A stretch of 5,539 bases of DNA. Source: Burkholderiaceae bacterium (GTDB lineage: Bacteria > Pseudomonadota > Gammaproteobacteria > Burkholderiales > Burkholderiaceae). Of the stretch, positions 1-5,174 are shown one piece after another. The notes below the pieces were generated by a model. That model worked only from the letters and a program-made list of their open reading frames with translations, was not told the origin of the DNA and made no database searches. Each line of letters opens with the position of its first letter. Within the stretch, counting starts at the first letter, position 1. The position numbers were made by a program, and so were the translations under genes. The stretch is taken from contig JAKONL010000046.1 in the NCBI GenBank assembly GCA_022701965.1, positions 1-5,539 of the forward strand. The letters run 5' to 3'.

Positions 1-41
1 GCCGCGAAGCCGGTGGCCAGGACGATGGCGATTTTCTTCAT
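1..41 (-). CDS. N-terminal signal-peptide fragment of an exported protein (partial)
   Basis: Only the first 13 codons are inside the window, reading leftwards from an ATG at 41-39: M-K-K-I-A-I-V-L-A-T-G-F-A. Two lysines followed by a run of small and hydrophobic residues is the classic start of a Sec signal peptide, so the product is probably exported or a lipoprotein. A good ribosome binding site (AGGAG, positions 53-49 on the minus strand) sits 7 bases upstream of the ATG and supports this start. The gene is divergent from the arginase gene. The mature protein lies outside the window, so its family cannot be named. Confidence 0.75.
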   Translation of the reverse strand, partial: MKKIAIVLATGFA

Positions 42-75
42 GACTCAGCTCCTGAGAATGGGTGGTGTCGCCATC

Positions 76-104
76 TTGGAACCGCCGCGTGAAGCCCGTG
101 TAAG
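76..104 (+). promoter_or_regulatory. Candidate sigma-70 promoter for arginase
   Basis: TTGGAA (76-81) and TGTAAG (99-104) are separated by 17 bases and each matches 4 of 6 consensus positions. Transcription would begin near 111, giving a leader of about 50 bases before the arginase ATG. It lies in the only gap between the divergent genes. The match is modest, and in GC-rich DNA such pairs arise by chance, so this is tentative. Confidence 0.3.
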
Positions 105-161
105 GCGCGCACGAAGCCTTGTGTCACACTGTTTCCTCCCGCTTTTCCGGCCCTCCTGCAC

Positions 162-1073
162 ATGACGAACATCCTCCGACTCATCGGAGCCCCCACGGAC
201 ATCGGCGCCAGCGTGCGCGGCGCGGGCATGGGACCGGACGCCCCGCGCGTGGCCGATATCGCCGCCACCATCGCCAACCTCGGCTTCGGCATCGTCGACG
301 CCGGCAACCTCGCCGGTCCGGCCACGCCCTGGACCGCGCCCGCCGGCGGCCTGCGCCATCTCGACGAAGTGGTGGCCTGGAACCGGGCCGTCCACGACGC
401 CGTCGATGCGGCGATGCAGGACGGCCACATGCCCCTGATGATGGGCGGCGACCACTGCCTGGCGATCGGCTCGATCAGCGCCGTGGCACGGCACGTGCGG
501 CAGCGCGGACAGAAGCTGCGCGTGCTCTGGCTCGACGCGCACACCGACGTCAACACCGACCTCACGAGCCCGAGCGGCAACATCCACGGCATGCCGGTCT
601 CGTGCCTGCTCGGCCGCGGCCCGGCCGCGCTGACCGGCTGGAGCGGCGAGCCGGCCGCGCTGACGCGCGACGCGATCCGCTTCATCGGCATCCGCAGCGT
701 CGATGCGGCGGAGAAGCAGGCGATCCGCGAGATCGGCCTCACGGTATTCGACATGCGCCAAATCGACGAGCACGGCATGCGCGACACGATGGCGGCCGCG
801 CTGCGCGACATCGACGACGACACGCACCTGCATGTGAGCTTCGACCTCGACTGCCTCGATCCGGCCGACGCGCCGGGCGTCGGTACCGCGGTGCGCGGCG
901 GACCGACCTACCGCGAGATGCAGTTGTGCATGGAGATGATTGCCGACACGCGCCGGCTCGGCTCGCTCGACGTGGTCGAGCTCAATCCGGCGCTCGACCT
1001 GCGCAACAGGACGGCCGAGGTGGCCGTCGAACTGATCGAGAGCATGCTCGGCAAGTCGACGCTGGCGCGGTGA
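162..1073 (+). CDS. rocF: Arginase
   Basis: Predicted Mn-dependent arginase (ureohydrolase family), cytoplasmic, hydrolysing L-arginine to L-ornithine and urea. The 303 residues match the usual length of about 300. All expected metal ligands are present: H98 in GGDH, D125, H127 and D129 in DAHTDVN, and D228 and D230 in SFDLDCLDP. H142 in GNIHGMP and E273 in VELNP match the catalytic-site histidine and glutamate of human arginase (H141, E277). The DAHTDVNT and SGNIHGMP context favours arginase over agmatinase. The N-terminal LIGAPTDIGAS segment starts only a few residues in, as in relatives, and no other standard in-frame start lies between the ATG and the divergent gene. No clear Shine-Dalgarno precedes the ATG (the bases before it are pyrimidine-rich), so initiation may be weak or unusual. 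The gene appears monocistronic; its downstream neighbour is a receiver protein on the same strand, 125 bases away. Confidence 0.95.
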   Translation: MTNILRLIGAPTDIGASVRGAGMGPDAPRVADIAATIANLGFGIVDAGNLAGPATPWTAPAGGLRHLDEVVAWNRAVHDAVDAAMQDGHMPLMMGGDHCLAIGSISAVARHVRQRGQKLRVLWLDAHTDVNTDLTSPSGNIHGMPVSCLLGRGPAALTGWSGEPAALTRDAIRFIGIRSVDAAEKQAIREIGLTVFDMRQIDEHGMRDTMAAALRDIDDDTHLHVSFDLDCLDPADAPGVGTAVRGGPTYREMQLCMEMIADTRRLGSLDVVELNPALDLRNRTAEVAVELIESMLGKSTLAR

Positions 1074-1080
1074 CATGACC

Positions 1081-1135
1081 CCGGGCGCATTCTGGAATGC
1101 TTCCTACGCCCGGAAGTGGCTGCGTGGAAGCAGCC
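1081..1135. repeat. Cluster of nested inverted repeats between arginase and the receiver gene
   Basis: Three short perfect inverted repeats are packed into 55 bases just after the arginase stop. CCGGGCG (1081-1087) pairs with CGCCCGG (1107-1113). Inside it, GCATTC and GAATGC (1087-1100) flank a 2-base centre. GGCTGC (1118-1123) pairs with GCAGCC (1130-1135) around a 6-base loop. The last could be a weak transcription terminator for arginase, but no T-run follows. The 14-base GCATTC-TG-GAATGC element could instead be an operator. The function is not decided by the sequence. Confidence 0.4.
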
Positions 1136-1198
1136 TCCGATACCGTTGCGCATAGATTCGCCTTCCAGGTACAGCCAAGCCAAGCACCAACAGTCTCC

Positions 1199-1603
1199 AT
1201 GGGATCCATCATCGACTCGACAGCGGACGAAGCGCAGGCGCAACAGGCGCCCCTGCGCATCCTGGTGGTCGAGGACGATCCGGATGCGCTGGCCACGACG
1301 GTCGACATGCTGCAGGCGCTCGGCCACTGGACGGCCGGTGTGAAAAGCGCCGAGGTGGCGCGCGACCGTTTCATCGAGGGCGCGTTCGACGTGTTGCTGA
1401 CGGACGTCGGCCTTCCCGCCCTCTCCGGCATCGACCTCGTGGAAATCCTCCAGCCCTCGCACAAGCTGCGCGTGATCTTCGCGACCGGACAGATGCGCCC
1501 CGAAGCGCCGATGCCCGGCACGGTCTGGCTGCAGAAGCCGTTCGGACTGGACGAGCTCAGCGCGGCGCTGCGCGGCGCCGGAGCCAAGACGCCGACACCC
1601 TGA
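1199..1603 (+). CDS. Stand-alone response-regulator receiver domain protein
   Basis: A 134-residue single-domain receiver protein (CheY/REC fold) with no attached output domain. From the ATG at 1199, the phosphorylation site elements are all present: acidic E25-D26 in VVEDDPD, phospho-acceptor D69 in LLTDVGLP, the switch threonine T96 in IFATG, and K113 in QKPF. It should therefore accept phosphate from a histidine kinase, but no kinase or output gene is adjacent. An in-frame ATG at 1097 would add 34 residues (giving 168). I prefer 1199 because that extension has a much lower third-position GC content and falls in the inverted-repeat cluster. Neither start has a clear ribosome binding site. 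The C-terminus ends soon after the last helix, and its stop codon abuts that of the convergent lipoprotein gene. The specific pathway is unknown. Confidence 0.85.
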   Translation: MGSIIDSTADEAQAQQAPLRILVVEDDPDALATTVDMLQALGHWTAGVKSAEVARDRFIEGAFDVLLTDVGLPALSGIDLVEILQPSHKLRVIFATGQMRPEAPMPGTVWLQKPFGLDELSAALRGAGAKTPTP

Positions 1604-2335
1604 TCAGCCGCGCGTGGACGACGGCGCGACCGGCGTCGGCAGCACGGGCTCGACCGGTGCGACGGGCGCACCGAGAACCGGCGATGCCGGTGCCACCGGT
1701 GTGACGATGGCTGGTTCCTGCGCCGCCTCGCCTGCCGTACCCGTCACCAGGAATCGATCGAGCAGCGCGAAGAACCGGTCATAGAAACGCTCGTCGGTCA
1801 GCGTCTCGCTCGCCACCTTGACCATCGCGTCGTCGCTCGAGGAGAACGGCACCGACAGCGACCCGAACGCGCCGACGCCCACGCTCGCCGAGTTGTTGAT
1901 CTTCTTGATCCCGTAGCGGTCCTGCAGGGCGGTGACGAAGGCGATGGTGCGGCGCGCCGGGCCCTTCGTGTTGCCGCCCGCAGCGTCCTTCGCGCACACG
2001 ACGCGGAACTCGACCTCGACATGCACCTCGGTCGCCGGCTGGAAGCTCTTGCGTCCGGTCACCAGTTCGGTGTTCGCGGCGCTCAGCAGATAGCCCTGGC
2101 TCAGCAGCGCACGGCGCGCCGCCTCGCAGGTCTGCGCCTCGCTCGCGCCGTAGCTGCGCGCGTGGGTGGTGGTCGAATCGAATTCCTCGGGGTCGTAGAC
2201 GATGCGCTTCGCGGTGCCCGTGCAGGCGGCGAGCGCGGCCACGACGAGCAGCATCGCGACGCTGCGGCACGATCTCGGACGGGAGCAAGCCATGCGAGCG
2301 GAAACGAAGGACGGCGAGGACGGCAGGAGGGGCAT
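1604..2335 (-). CDS. DUF2242 family lipoprotein
   Basis: Predicted membrane-anchored lipoprotein of unknown function, recognised as DUF2242, a family I know mainly from betaproteobacteria. A hydrophobic stretch ending in LAAC places the lipid-modified cysteine at residue 38, counting from the ATG at 2335. The n-region would be long for a lipoprotein; starting at the second in-frame ATG (residue 15, position 2293) gives a more typical 23-residue signal, so the true start may be 2293. Neither has a clear ribosome binding site. The DUF2242 core spans about residues 50-197, with FDSTTTHARSYG near its start and a glycine-rich VGVGAFGSLSVPF segment around 152-164. The C-terminal 35 residues are a Pro/Val/Ala-rich tail with an 11-residue repeat. 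The cysteine is followed by T-G, not aspartate, so outer-membrane sorting is plausible. The gene is convergent with the receiver gene with no bases between them. Confidence 0.85.
   Translation of the reverse strand: MPLLPSSPSFVSARMACSRPRSCRSVAMLLVVAALAACTGTAKRIVYDPEEFDSTTTHARSYGASEAQTCEAARRALLSQGYLLSAANTELVTGRKSFQPATEVHVEVEFRVVCAKDAAGGNTKGPARRTIAFVTALQDRYGIKKINNSASVGVGAFGSLSVPFSSSDDAMVKVASETLTDERFYDRFFALLDRFLVTGTAGEAAQEPAIVTPVAPASPVLGAPVAPVEPVLPTPVAPSSTRG
1616..1702 (-). repeat. 11-residue (33-bp) tandem repeat encoding the lipoprotein tail
   Basis: The lipoprotein's C-terminal tail repeats the pattern [TA]-P-V-A-P-x-[SE]-P-V-L-[GP]. PVAP occurs at residues 213, 224 and 235, exactly 11 apart, giving about two and a half units. 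At DNA level the 33-base units are recognisably related but diverged (plus-strand units beginning GCGACCGGCGT, GCGACGGGCGC and GCCACCGGTGT). It looks like an old in-frame duplication forming an extended, proline-rich linker or spacer. Confidence 0.6.
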
Positions 2336-2385
2336 GGCGGGAATTCTGACCGGCGAAGTACGAGAGGGTGAAGGACGAAGACGTA

Positions 2386-2399
2386 CCGGCGAATGCCGG
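2386..2399. repeat. Small hairpin between the kinase and lipoprotein genes
   Basis: CCGGC (2386-2390) and GCCGG (2395-2399) form a perfect 5-bp stem around a 4-base loop, 43 bases after the kinase stop on the minus strand. There is no T-run after it, so it is a poor intrinsic terminator. It lies within the 106-bp gap 2336-2441, where I see no gene and no convincing promoter. Confidence 0.3.
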
Positions 2400-2441
2400 C
2401 GGCCGTTCGAGCAACCCCGCCCCGCGTTCGTTCCCGCGGAT

Positions 2442-3062
2442 TCAGCCGGGCATCACCACGTGATGAGCGCGCGCGCGCGTCGCCGCGACGAGGCGCGCAT
2501 TGGGCGCGTCGGTCCTTGCGACCCATGCGCGCGCTTCCTCGTCGCCGCGTCCGAACCGCCGATGACGCTGGATCAGACGCTCTTCGCGCACGGCGTCGTC
2601 GATGTCGACATACCAGACCTCGTCCAGCAGCGCGGCGACGCCGGCCCACGCGCCGGCGTCGTGCAGCAGGTAGTTGCCCTCGGTGACGACGAGCCGGGTC
2701 GTGGGCAGCACCGCGATCGCGCCAGCGACCGGTTCCTCGATCTCGCGCCGGAACTCGGGCGCATAGACGATCTCGCCGTCATCGCGCTGCGCGCGCAGGC
2801 GCTGCAGCAGCGCGACATAGCCGGCACTGTCGAAGGTGTCGGGTGCGCCCTTGCGATCAGCTCGCCCGAGCCGGTGCAACTCGACGTTCGCCAGATGGAA
2901 ACCGTCCATCGGCACCACCTGCGCGGTCGCCCCCAGCCCGTCGAGCAGCGCTGCCGCCAGCGTCGACTTGCCCGCGCCCGGCGCACCGACCAGCCCGAGC
3001 ACCTTGCGCCGTCCGTCGGCCAGCAGCGCCTCGATGCGCCGCCGCTCCTCGACGCCGATCAC
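2442..3062 (-). CDS. Nucleoside/nucleotide kinase family protein (P-loop, YggC/PanK/uridine-kinase-like)
   Basis: A 206-residue P-loop kinase of the phosphoribulokinase/uridine kinase group, closest by motif to the YggC-type proteins annotated as nucleoside/nucleotide kinase family; the substrate is not established. From a GTG start, Walker A is GAPGAGKST at residues 26-34 (K32, S33). MDGFH (52-56) and RKGAPDTFD (70-78) follow, then [12 protein letters not shown] (100-111), VVTEGNYLL (125-133) and an arginine-rich lid around [11 protein letters not shown] (159-169). These are the family's landmarks in the expected order. An open frame continues upstream to 3254, but that part lies wholly within glutamate dehydrogenase. 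The GTG at 3062 overlaps the dehydrogenase stop in a GTGA arrangement and leaves the usual roughly 25 residues before Walker A. Expression is probably coupled to the dehydrogenase. A sugar, nucleoside or vitamin-precursor substrate is possible; the sequence does not decide. Confidence 0.88.
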   Translation of the reverse strand: MIGVEERRRIEALLADGRRKVLGLVGAPGAGKSTLAAALLDGLGATAQVVPMDGFHLANVELHRLGRADRKGAPDTFDSAGYVALLQRLRAQRDDGEIVYAPEFRREIEEPVAGAIAVLPTTRLVVTEGNYLLHDAGAWAGVAALLDEVWYVDIDDAVREERLIQRHRRFGRGDEEARAWVARTDAPNARLVAATRARAHHVVMPG

Positions 3063-4330
3063 GGGTACAGGCCGCGTTCCTGGCGTGCCATCAGGATGCG
3101 CTCGCAGGCGACAGCGTAGGTCGCGGTGCGCAGCGTGATCTTGTGCTTGTCGGCGGTGTCCCAGATCTGGTTGAGCGCGTTCATCATGATGCGGTCCAGG
3201 CGCACGTTGATCTCGTCCTCGTCCCAGAAGAAGGACGAGAAGTCCTGCACCCATTCGAAGTACGAGACCGTCACGCCGCCGGCGTTGCAGATCACGTCGG
3301 GCACCACCAGCACGCCGCGCTCGGCCAGGATGTCGTCGGCGGCCGGCACGGTCGGGCCGTTGGCGCCTTCGAGCACCAGCCGGGCCTTGGTCTTCTTCGC
3401 ACGGTCGGCCGTGATCTGACCTTCGAGTGCGGCCGGGATCAGGATGTCGCAGGCGACGTCCCAGAAGGCTTCGTTGTCGACCACGTCGCCGCCCTTGAAG
3501 GCGGTCGCGCCCTCGGCGTTCGCCACCGGGATCAGCGCGGCCAGGTCGAGGCCGTTGTCGTTCACGATGGTGCCGGTGTGGTCCTGCACCGCGACGATCT
3601 TCGCGCCCGCCTCGGCGAAGAGCTCGGCCGCGACCGAACCCACGTTGCCGAAGCCCTGCACCGCGACCCTGGCGCCGCGCAGGTCCAGCCCGAGCCGGCG
3701 CGCCGCCTCGCGACCGGTCACGAACACGCCGCGGCCGGTGGCCTTGACACGCCCGAGCGAGCCGCCCAGGTGCAGCGGCTTGCCGGTGACAACGCCGGTG
3801 GCGGTGCCGCCGACGTTCATCGAATAGGTGTCCATCATCCAGGCCATGATCTGGCCGTTGGTGTTGACGTCGGGCGCCGGGATGTCCTGCTGCGGGCCGA
3901 TGATGATGCCGATCTCGCTGGTGTAGCGGCGCGTGACCTTCTCCAGCTCGTTCATCGACAGCTTCTTCGGATCGACGCGCACGCCGCCCTTGGCACCGCC
4001 GTACGGCAGGTTCACCGCCGCCGTCTTGATGGTCATCCAGGCCGACAGCGCCATCACTTCTTCCAGCGTGACGTCGGGATGGAAGCGCACGCCGCCCTTG
4101 CCCGGGCCGCGCGACATGTTGTGCTGCACGCGGTAGCCCTCGAAATGGGCGATGCTGCCGTCGTCCATCTCGATCGGCACGTCGACGATCAGCGCGCGCT
4201 TGGGGCGCTTGAGCGTCTCGGCCCAGCGTCCGAGGCCGCCGAGGTACGGGATCACGCGGTCGACCTGCGAGAGGTAGGTACCCCAGGGACTGTTGGCCGT
4301 GGGGTGGACGAAGGACAGCTTTTCGATCAT
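3059..4330 (-). CDS. gdhA: Glutamate dehydrogenase (Glu/Leu/Phe/Val dehydrogenase family)
   Basis: Cytoplasmic, probably hexameric dehydrogenase interconverting glutamate with 2-oxoglutarate and ammonia. Its 423 residues fit the short, roughly 420-residue class. K78 ([11 protein letters not shown]), K102 ([14 protein letters not shown]), catalytic K114 (GGAKGG) and D154 (PAPDVNT) correspond to K89, K113, K125 and D165 of the Clostridium symbiosum enzyme, with matching spacing. The Rossmann dinucleotide motif is GFGNVG at 226-231, and the second strand ends in VQD with D250, which mildly favours NAD over NADP; the cofactor is an inference. Leucine or phenylalanine dehydrogenases share the fold, but the length and the [16 protein letters not shown] context favour glutamate. 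The ATG at 4330 is supported by AGGGA 9 bases upstream and a promoter-like element just beyond. Its TGA overlaps the GTG of the kinase gene, suggesting coupled translation. Confidence 0.95.
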   Translation of the reverse strand: MIEKLSFVHPTANSPWGTYLSQVDRVIPYLGGLGRWAETLKRPKRALIVDVPIEMDDGSIAHFEGYRVQHNMSRGPGKGGVRFHPDVTLEEVMALSAWMTIKTAAVNLPYGGAKGGVRVDPKKLSMNELEKVTRRYTSEIGIIIGPQQDIPAPDVNTNGQIMAWMMDTYSMNVGGTATGVVTGKPLHLGGSLGRVKATGRGVFVTGREAARRLGLDLRGARVAVQGFGNVGSVAAELFAEAGAKIVAVQDHTGTIVNDNGLDLAALIPVANAEGATAFKGGDVVDNEAFWDVACDILIPAALEGQITADRAKKTKARLVLEGANGPTVPAADDILAERGVLVVPDVICNAGGVTVSYFEWVQDFSSFFWDEDEINVRLDRIMMNALNQIWDTADKHKITLRTATYAVACERILMARQERGLYP

Positions 4331-4339
4331 GACGTTGGA

Positions 4340-4344
4340 TCCCT
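4340..4344 (-). promoter_or_regulatory. Ribosome binding site of glutamate dehydrogenase
   Basis: AGGGA on the minus strand lies 9 bases before the ATG at 4330. It is one of the few recognisable Shine-Dalgarno sequences in the window and supports that start. Confidence 0.55.
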
Positions 4345-4360
4345 GGTGGTGGAGCCCCGC

Positions 4361-4389
4361 ACGATAGTCCGGCGCACCGGCCGTGCCAA
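4361..4389 (-). promoter_or_regulatory. Sigma-70-like promoter of glutamate dehydrogenase
   Basis: On the minus strand, TTGGCA (4389-4384) and TATCGT (4366-4361) are exactly 17 bases apart. The -35 box matches TTGACA at 5 of 6 positions and the -10 box matches TATAAT at 4 of 6. Transcription would start near 4353, leaving a short leader of about 22 bases that contains the AGGGA ribosome binding site. This implies the dehydrogenase-kinase pair can be transcribed independently of yggS, although read-through from yggS remains possible because no terminator is visible. Confidence 0.55.
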
Positions 4390-4420
4390 GGGTTATGCGC
4401 GGCGCACCCGGGCGTTATGC
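4371..4420. repeat. Interleaved direct repeats at the gdhA promoter
   Basis: Two repeat pairs alternate here. GGCGCACCGG (4371-4380) recurs as GGCGCACCCG (4401-4410), 30 bases apart. GTTATGC recurs identically at 4392-4398 and 4414-4420, 22 bases apart, about two helical turns. The GTTATGC pair lies just upstream of the gdhA -35 box, where activators commonly bind, while the first GGCGCACC copy falls in the promoter spacer. This is consistent with a regulator site, but no specific regulator is recognisable. Confidence 0.45.
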
Positions 4421-4428
4421 CGAAGCGG

Positions 4429-5136
4429 TCATTCGCGCGGCGTCGGGGTCGACCGACTGCCGAAGATCGCGCTGCCCACGCGCACCATCGTCGCGCCCTC
4501 GAGCACGGCCGCCTCCAGGTCGGCGCTCATGCCCATCGACAACGTGTCGAGCGGCAAGCCGGCCGCCTGCAGCGACCGCAGGAGCGCCTGCAGCTCGCGA
4601 TGCGGCATGCATTGCGCATCGAAGGTTGCCGCCGGCTCGGGAATGGCCATCAACCCGCGCAGCGTCACCCGAGGCAGTGCGGCCACGGTCTTGGCGGCTT
4701 CCGGGACCTCGGCTGGCAGGAAGCCGCTCTTGGTCGCCTCGCCGCTGATGTTGACCTGCAGGCACAGCTGCAGCGGCGCGAGGTGCGCGGGCCGCTGTTC
4801 GCTCAGGCGCTGGGCGATCTTCAGCCGGTCGATCGACTGCACCCAGTCGAAGTGCTCGGCGACCACGCGCGTCTTGTTGGATTGCAGCGGGCCGATCATG
4901 TGCCACTCGAGGCGCTCGCGCAGGTCGGCGAGCATGACGATCTTGTCGACGCCCTCCTGCACGTAGTTCTCGCCGAACGCGCGCTGTCCGGCATCGAAGG
5001 CCTCGCGCACGGCGTCGGCGCCGAAGGTTTTCGAGACCGCCAGCAGGCGCACGCTTGCGTCCGGGCGTTGCGCGGATGCGCAGGCATTCGCGATGCGGGA
5101 CTGGACTTGGTGCAGGTTGGCGGTGATCATCGTCAT
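4429..5136 (-). CDS. yggS: YggS family pyridoxal-phosphate homeostasis protein (PLPBP)
   Basis: Cytoplasmic single-domain alanine-racemase-fold protein that binds pyridoxal 5'-phosphate and helps maintain vitamin B6 and amino/keto-acid balance; it has no known catalytic activity. Its 235 residues match the family. The PLP lysine is K36 in LLAVSKTF, the same number as in E. coli YggS. FGENYVQE (54-61), WHMIGPLQSNK (78-88), SMGMSADLEAAV (200-211, phosphate binding) and VRVGSAIFGSR (218-228) are all family signatures. The ATG at 5136 is the likely start; another ATG two codons in is possible, and neither has a clear ribosome binding site. It is transcribed away from pilT, with only 38 bases between the start codons. 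Proximity of yggS to pilT is common in Gram-negative bacteria, often with proC nearby; proC is not in this window. Confidence 0.94.
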   Translation of the reverse strand: MTMITANLHQVQSRIANACASAQRPDASVRLLAVSKTFGADAVREAFDAGQRAFGENYVQEGVDKIVMLADLRERLEWHMIGPLQSNKTRVVAEHFDWVQSIDRLKIAQRLSEQRPAHLAPLQLCLQVNISGEATKSGFLPAEVPEAAKTVAALPRVTLRGLMAIPEPAATFDAQCMPHRELQALLRSLQAAGLPLDTLSMGMSADLEAAVLEGATMVRVGSAIFGSRSTPTPRE

Positions 5137-5164
5137 AATCGTTGAAAGCGTATCAAAACGTCAC

Positions 5165-5170
5165 AGAGGA
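5165..5170 (+). promoter_or_regulatory. Ribosome binding site of pilT
   Basis: AGAGGA ends 4 bases before the GTG at 5175. The spacing is slightly short, but the purine-rich match supports a GTG start for a gene that would otherwise be missed. Confidence 0.5.
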
Positions 5171-5174
5171 TTCC

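Noticed and set aside
45..1076. A 343-codon minus-strand frame and a 319-codon plus-strand frame over the arginase gene.
   Set aside because: Both are low-complexity shadows of arginase, whose own frame has every metal ligand and catalytic residue.
1097..1198. A 34-residue N-terminal extension of the receiver protein.
   Set aside because: Its third-position base use is unlike the rest of the gene, it overlaps the inverted-repeat cluster, and receiver domains start just before the first strand. It cannot be ruled out completely.
2202..3119. A 305-codon plus-strand frame across the lipoprotein-kinase gap.
   Set aside because: It runs antisense to two recognised genes and has no family-like motifs.
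3063..3254. A 64-residue N-terminal extension of the kinase.
   Set aside because: It lies entirely inside the glutamate dehydrogenase reading frame, and family members start shortly before Walker A, which fits the GTG at 3062.
162..4330. Arginase and glutamate dehydrogenase as a single arginine-catabolic gene cluster.
   Set aside because: They are on opposite strands, separated by three unrelated genes, and no ornithine aminotransferase or arginine transporter gene is present.
4371..4420. The repeat array as a CRISPR or an attachment site.
   Set aside because: The units are 7-10 bases with unequal spacing, and there is no integrase or cas gene; a promoter-proximal regulatory site is the simpler reading.
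2843..4966. A 707-codon open frame on the plus strand opposite the kinase, glutamate dehydrogenase and yggS.
   Set aside because: It is antisense to three genes with intact family motifs. Its translation is Arg/Ala/His/Pro-rich and recognisable as nothing; long antisense frames are expected when third positions are mostly G or C.
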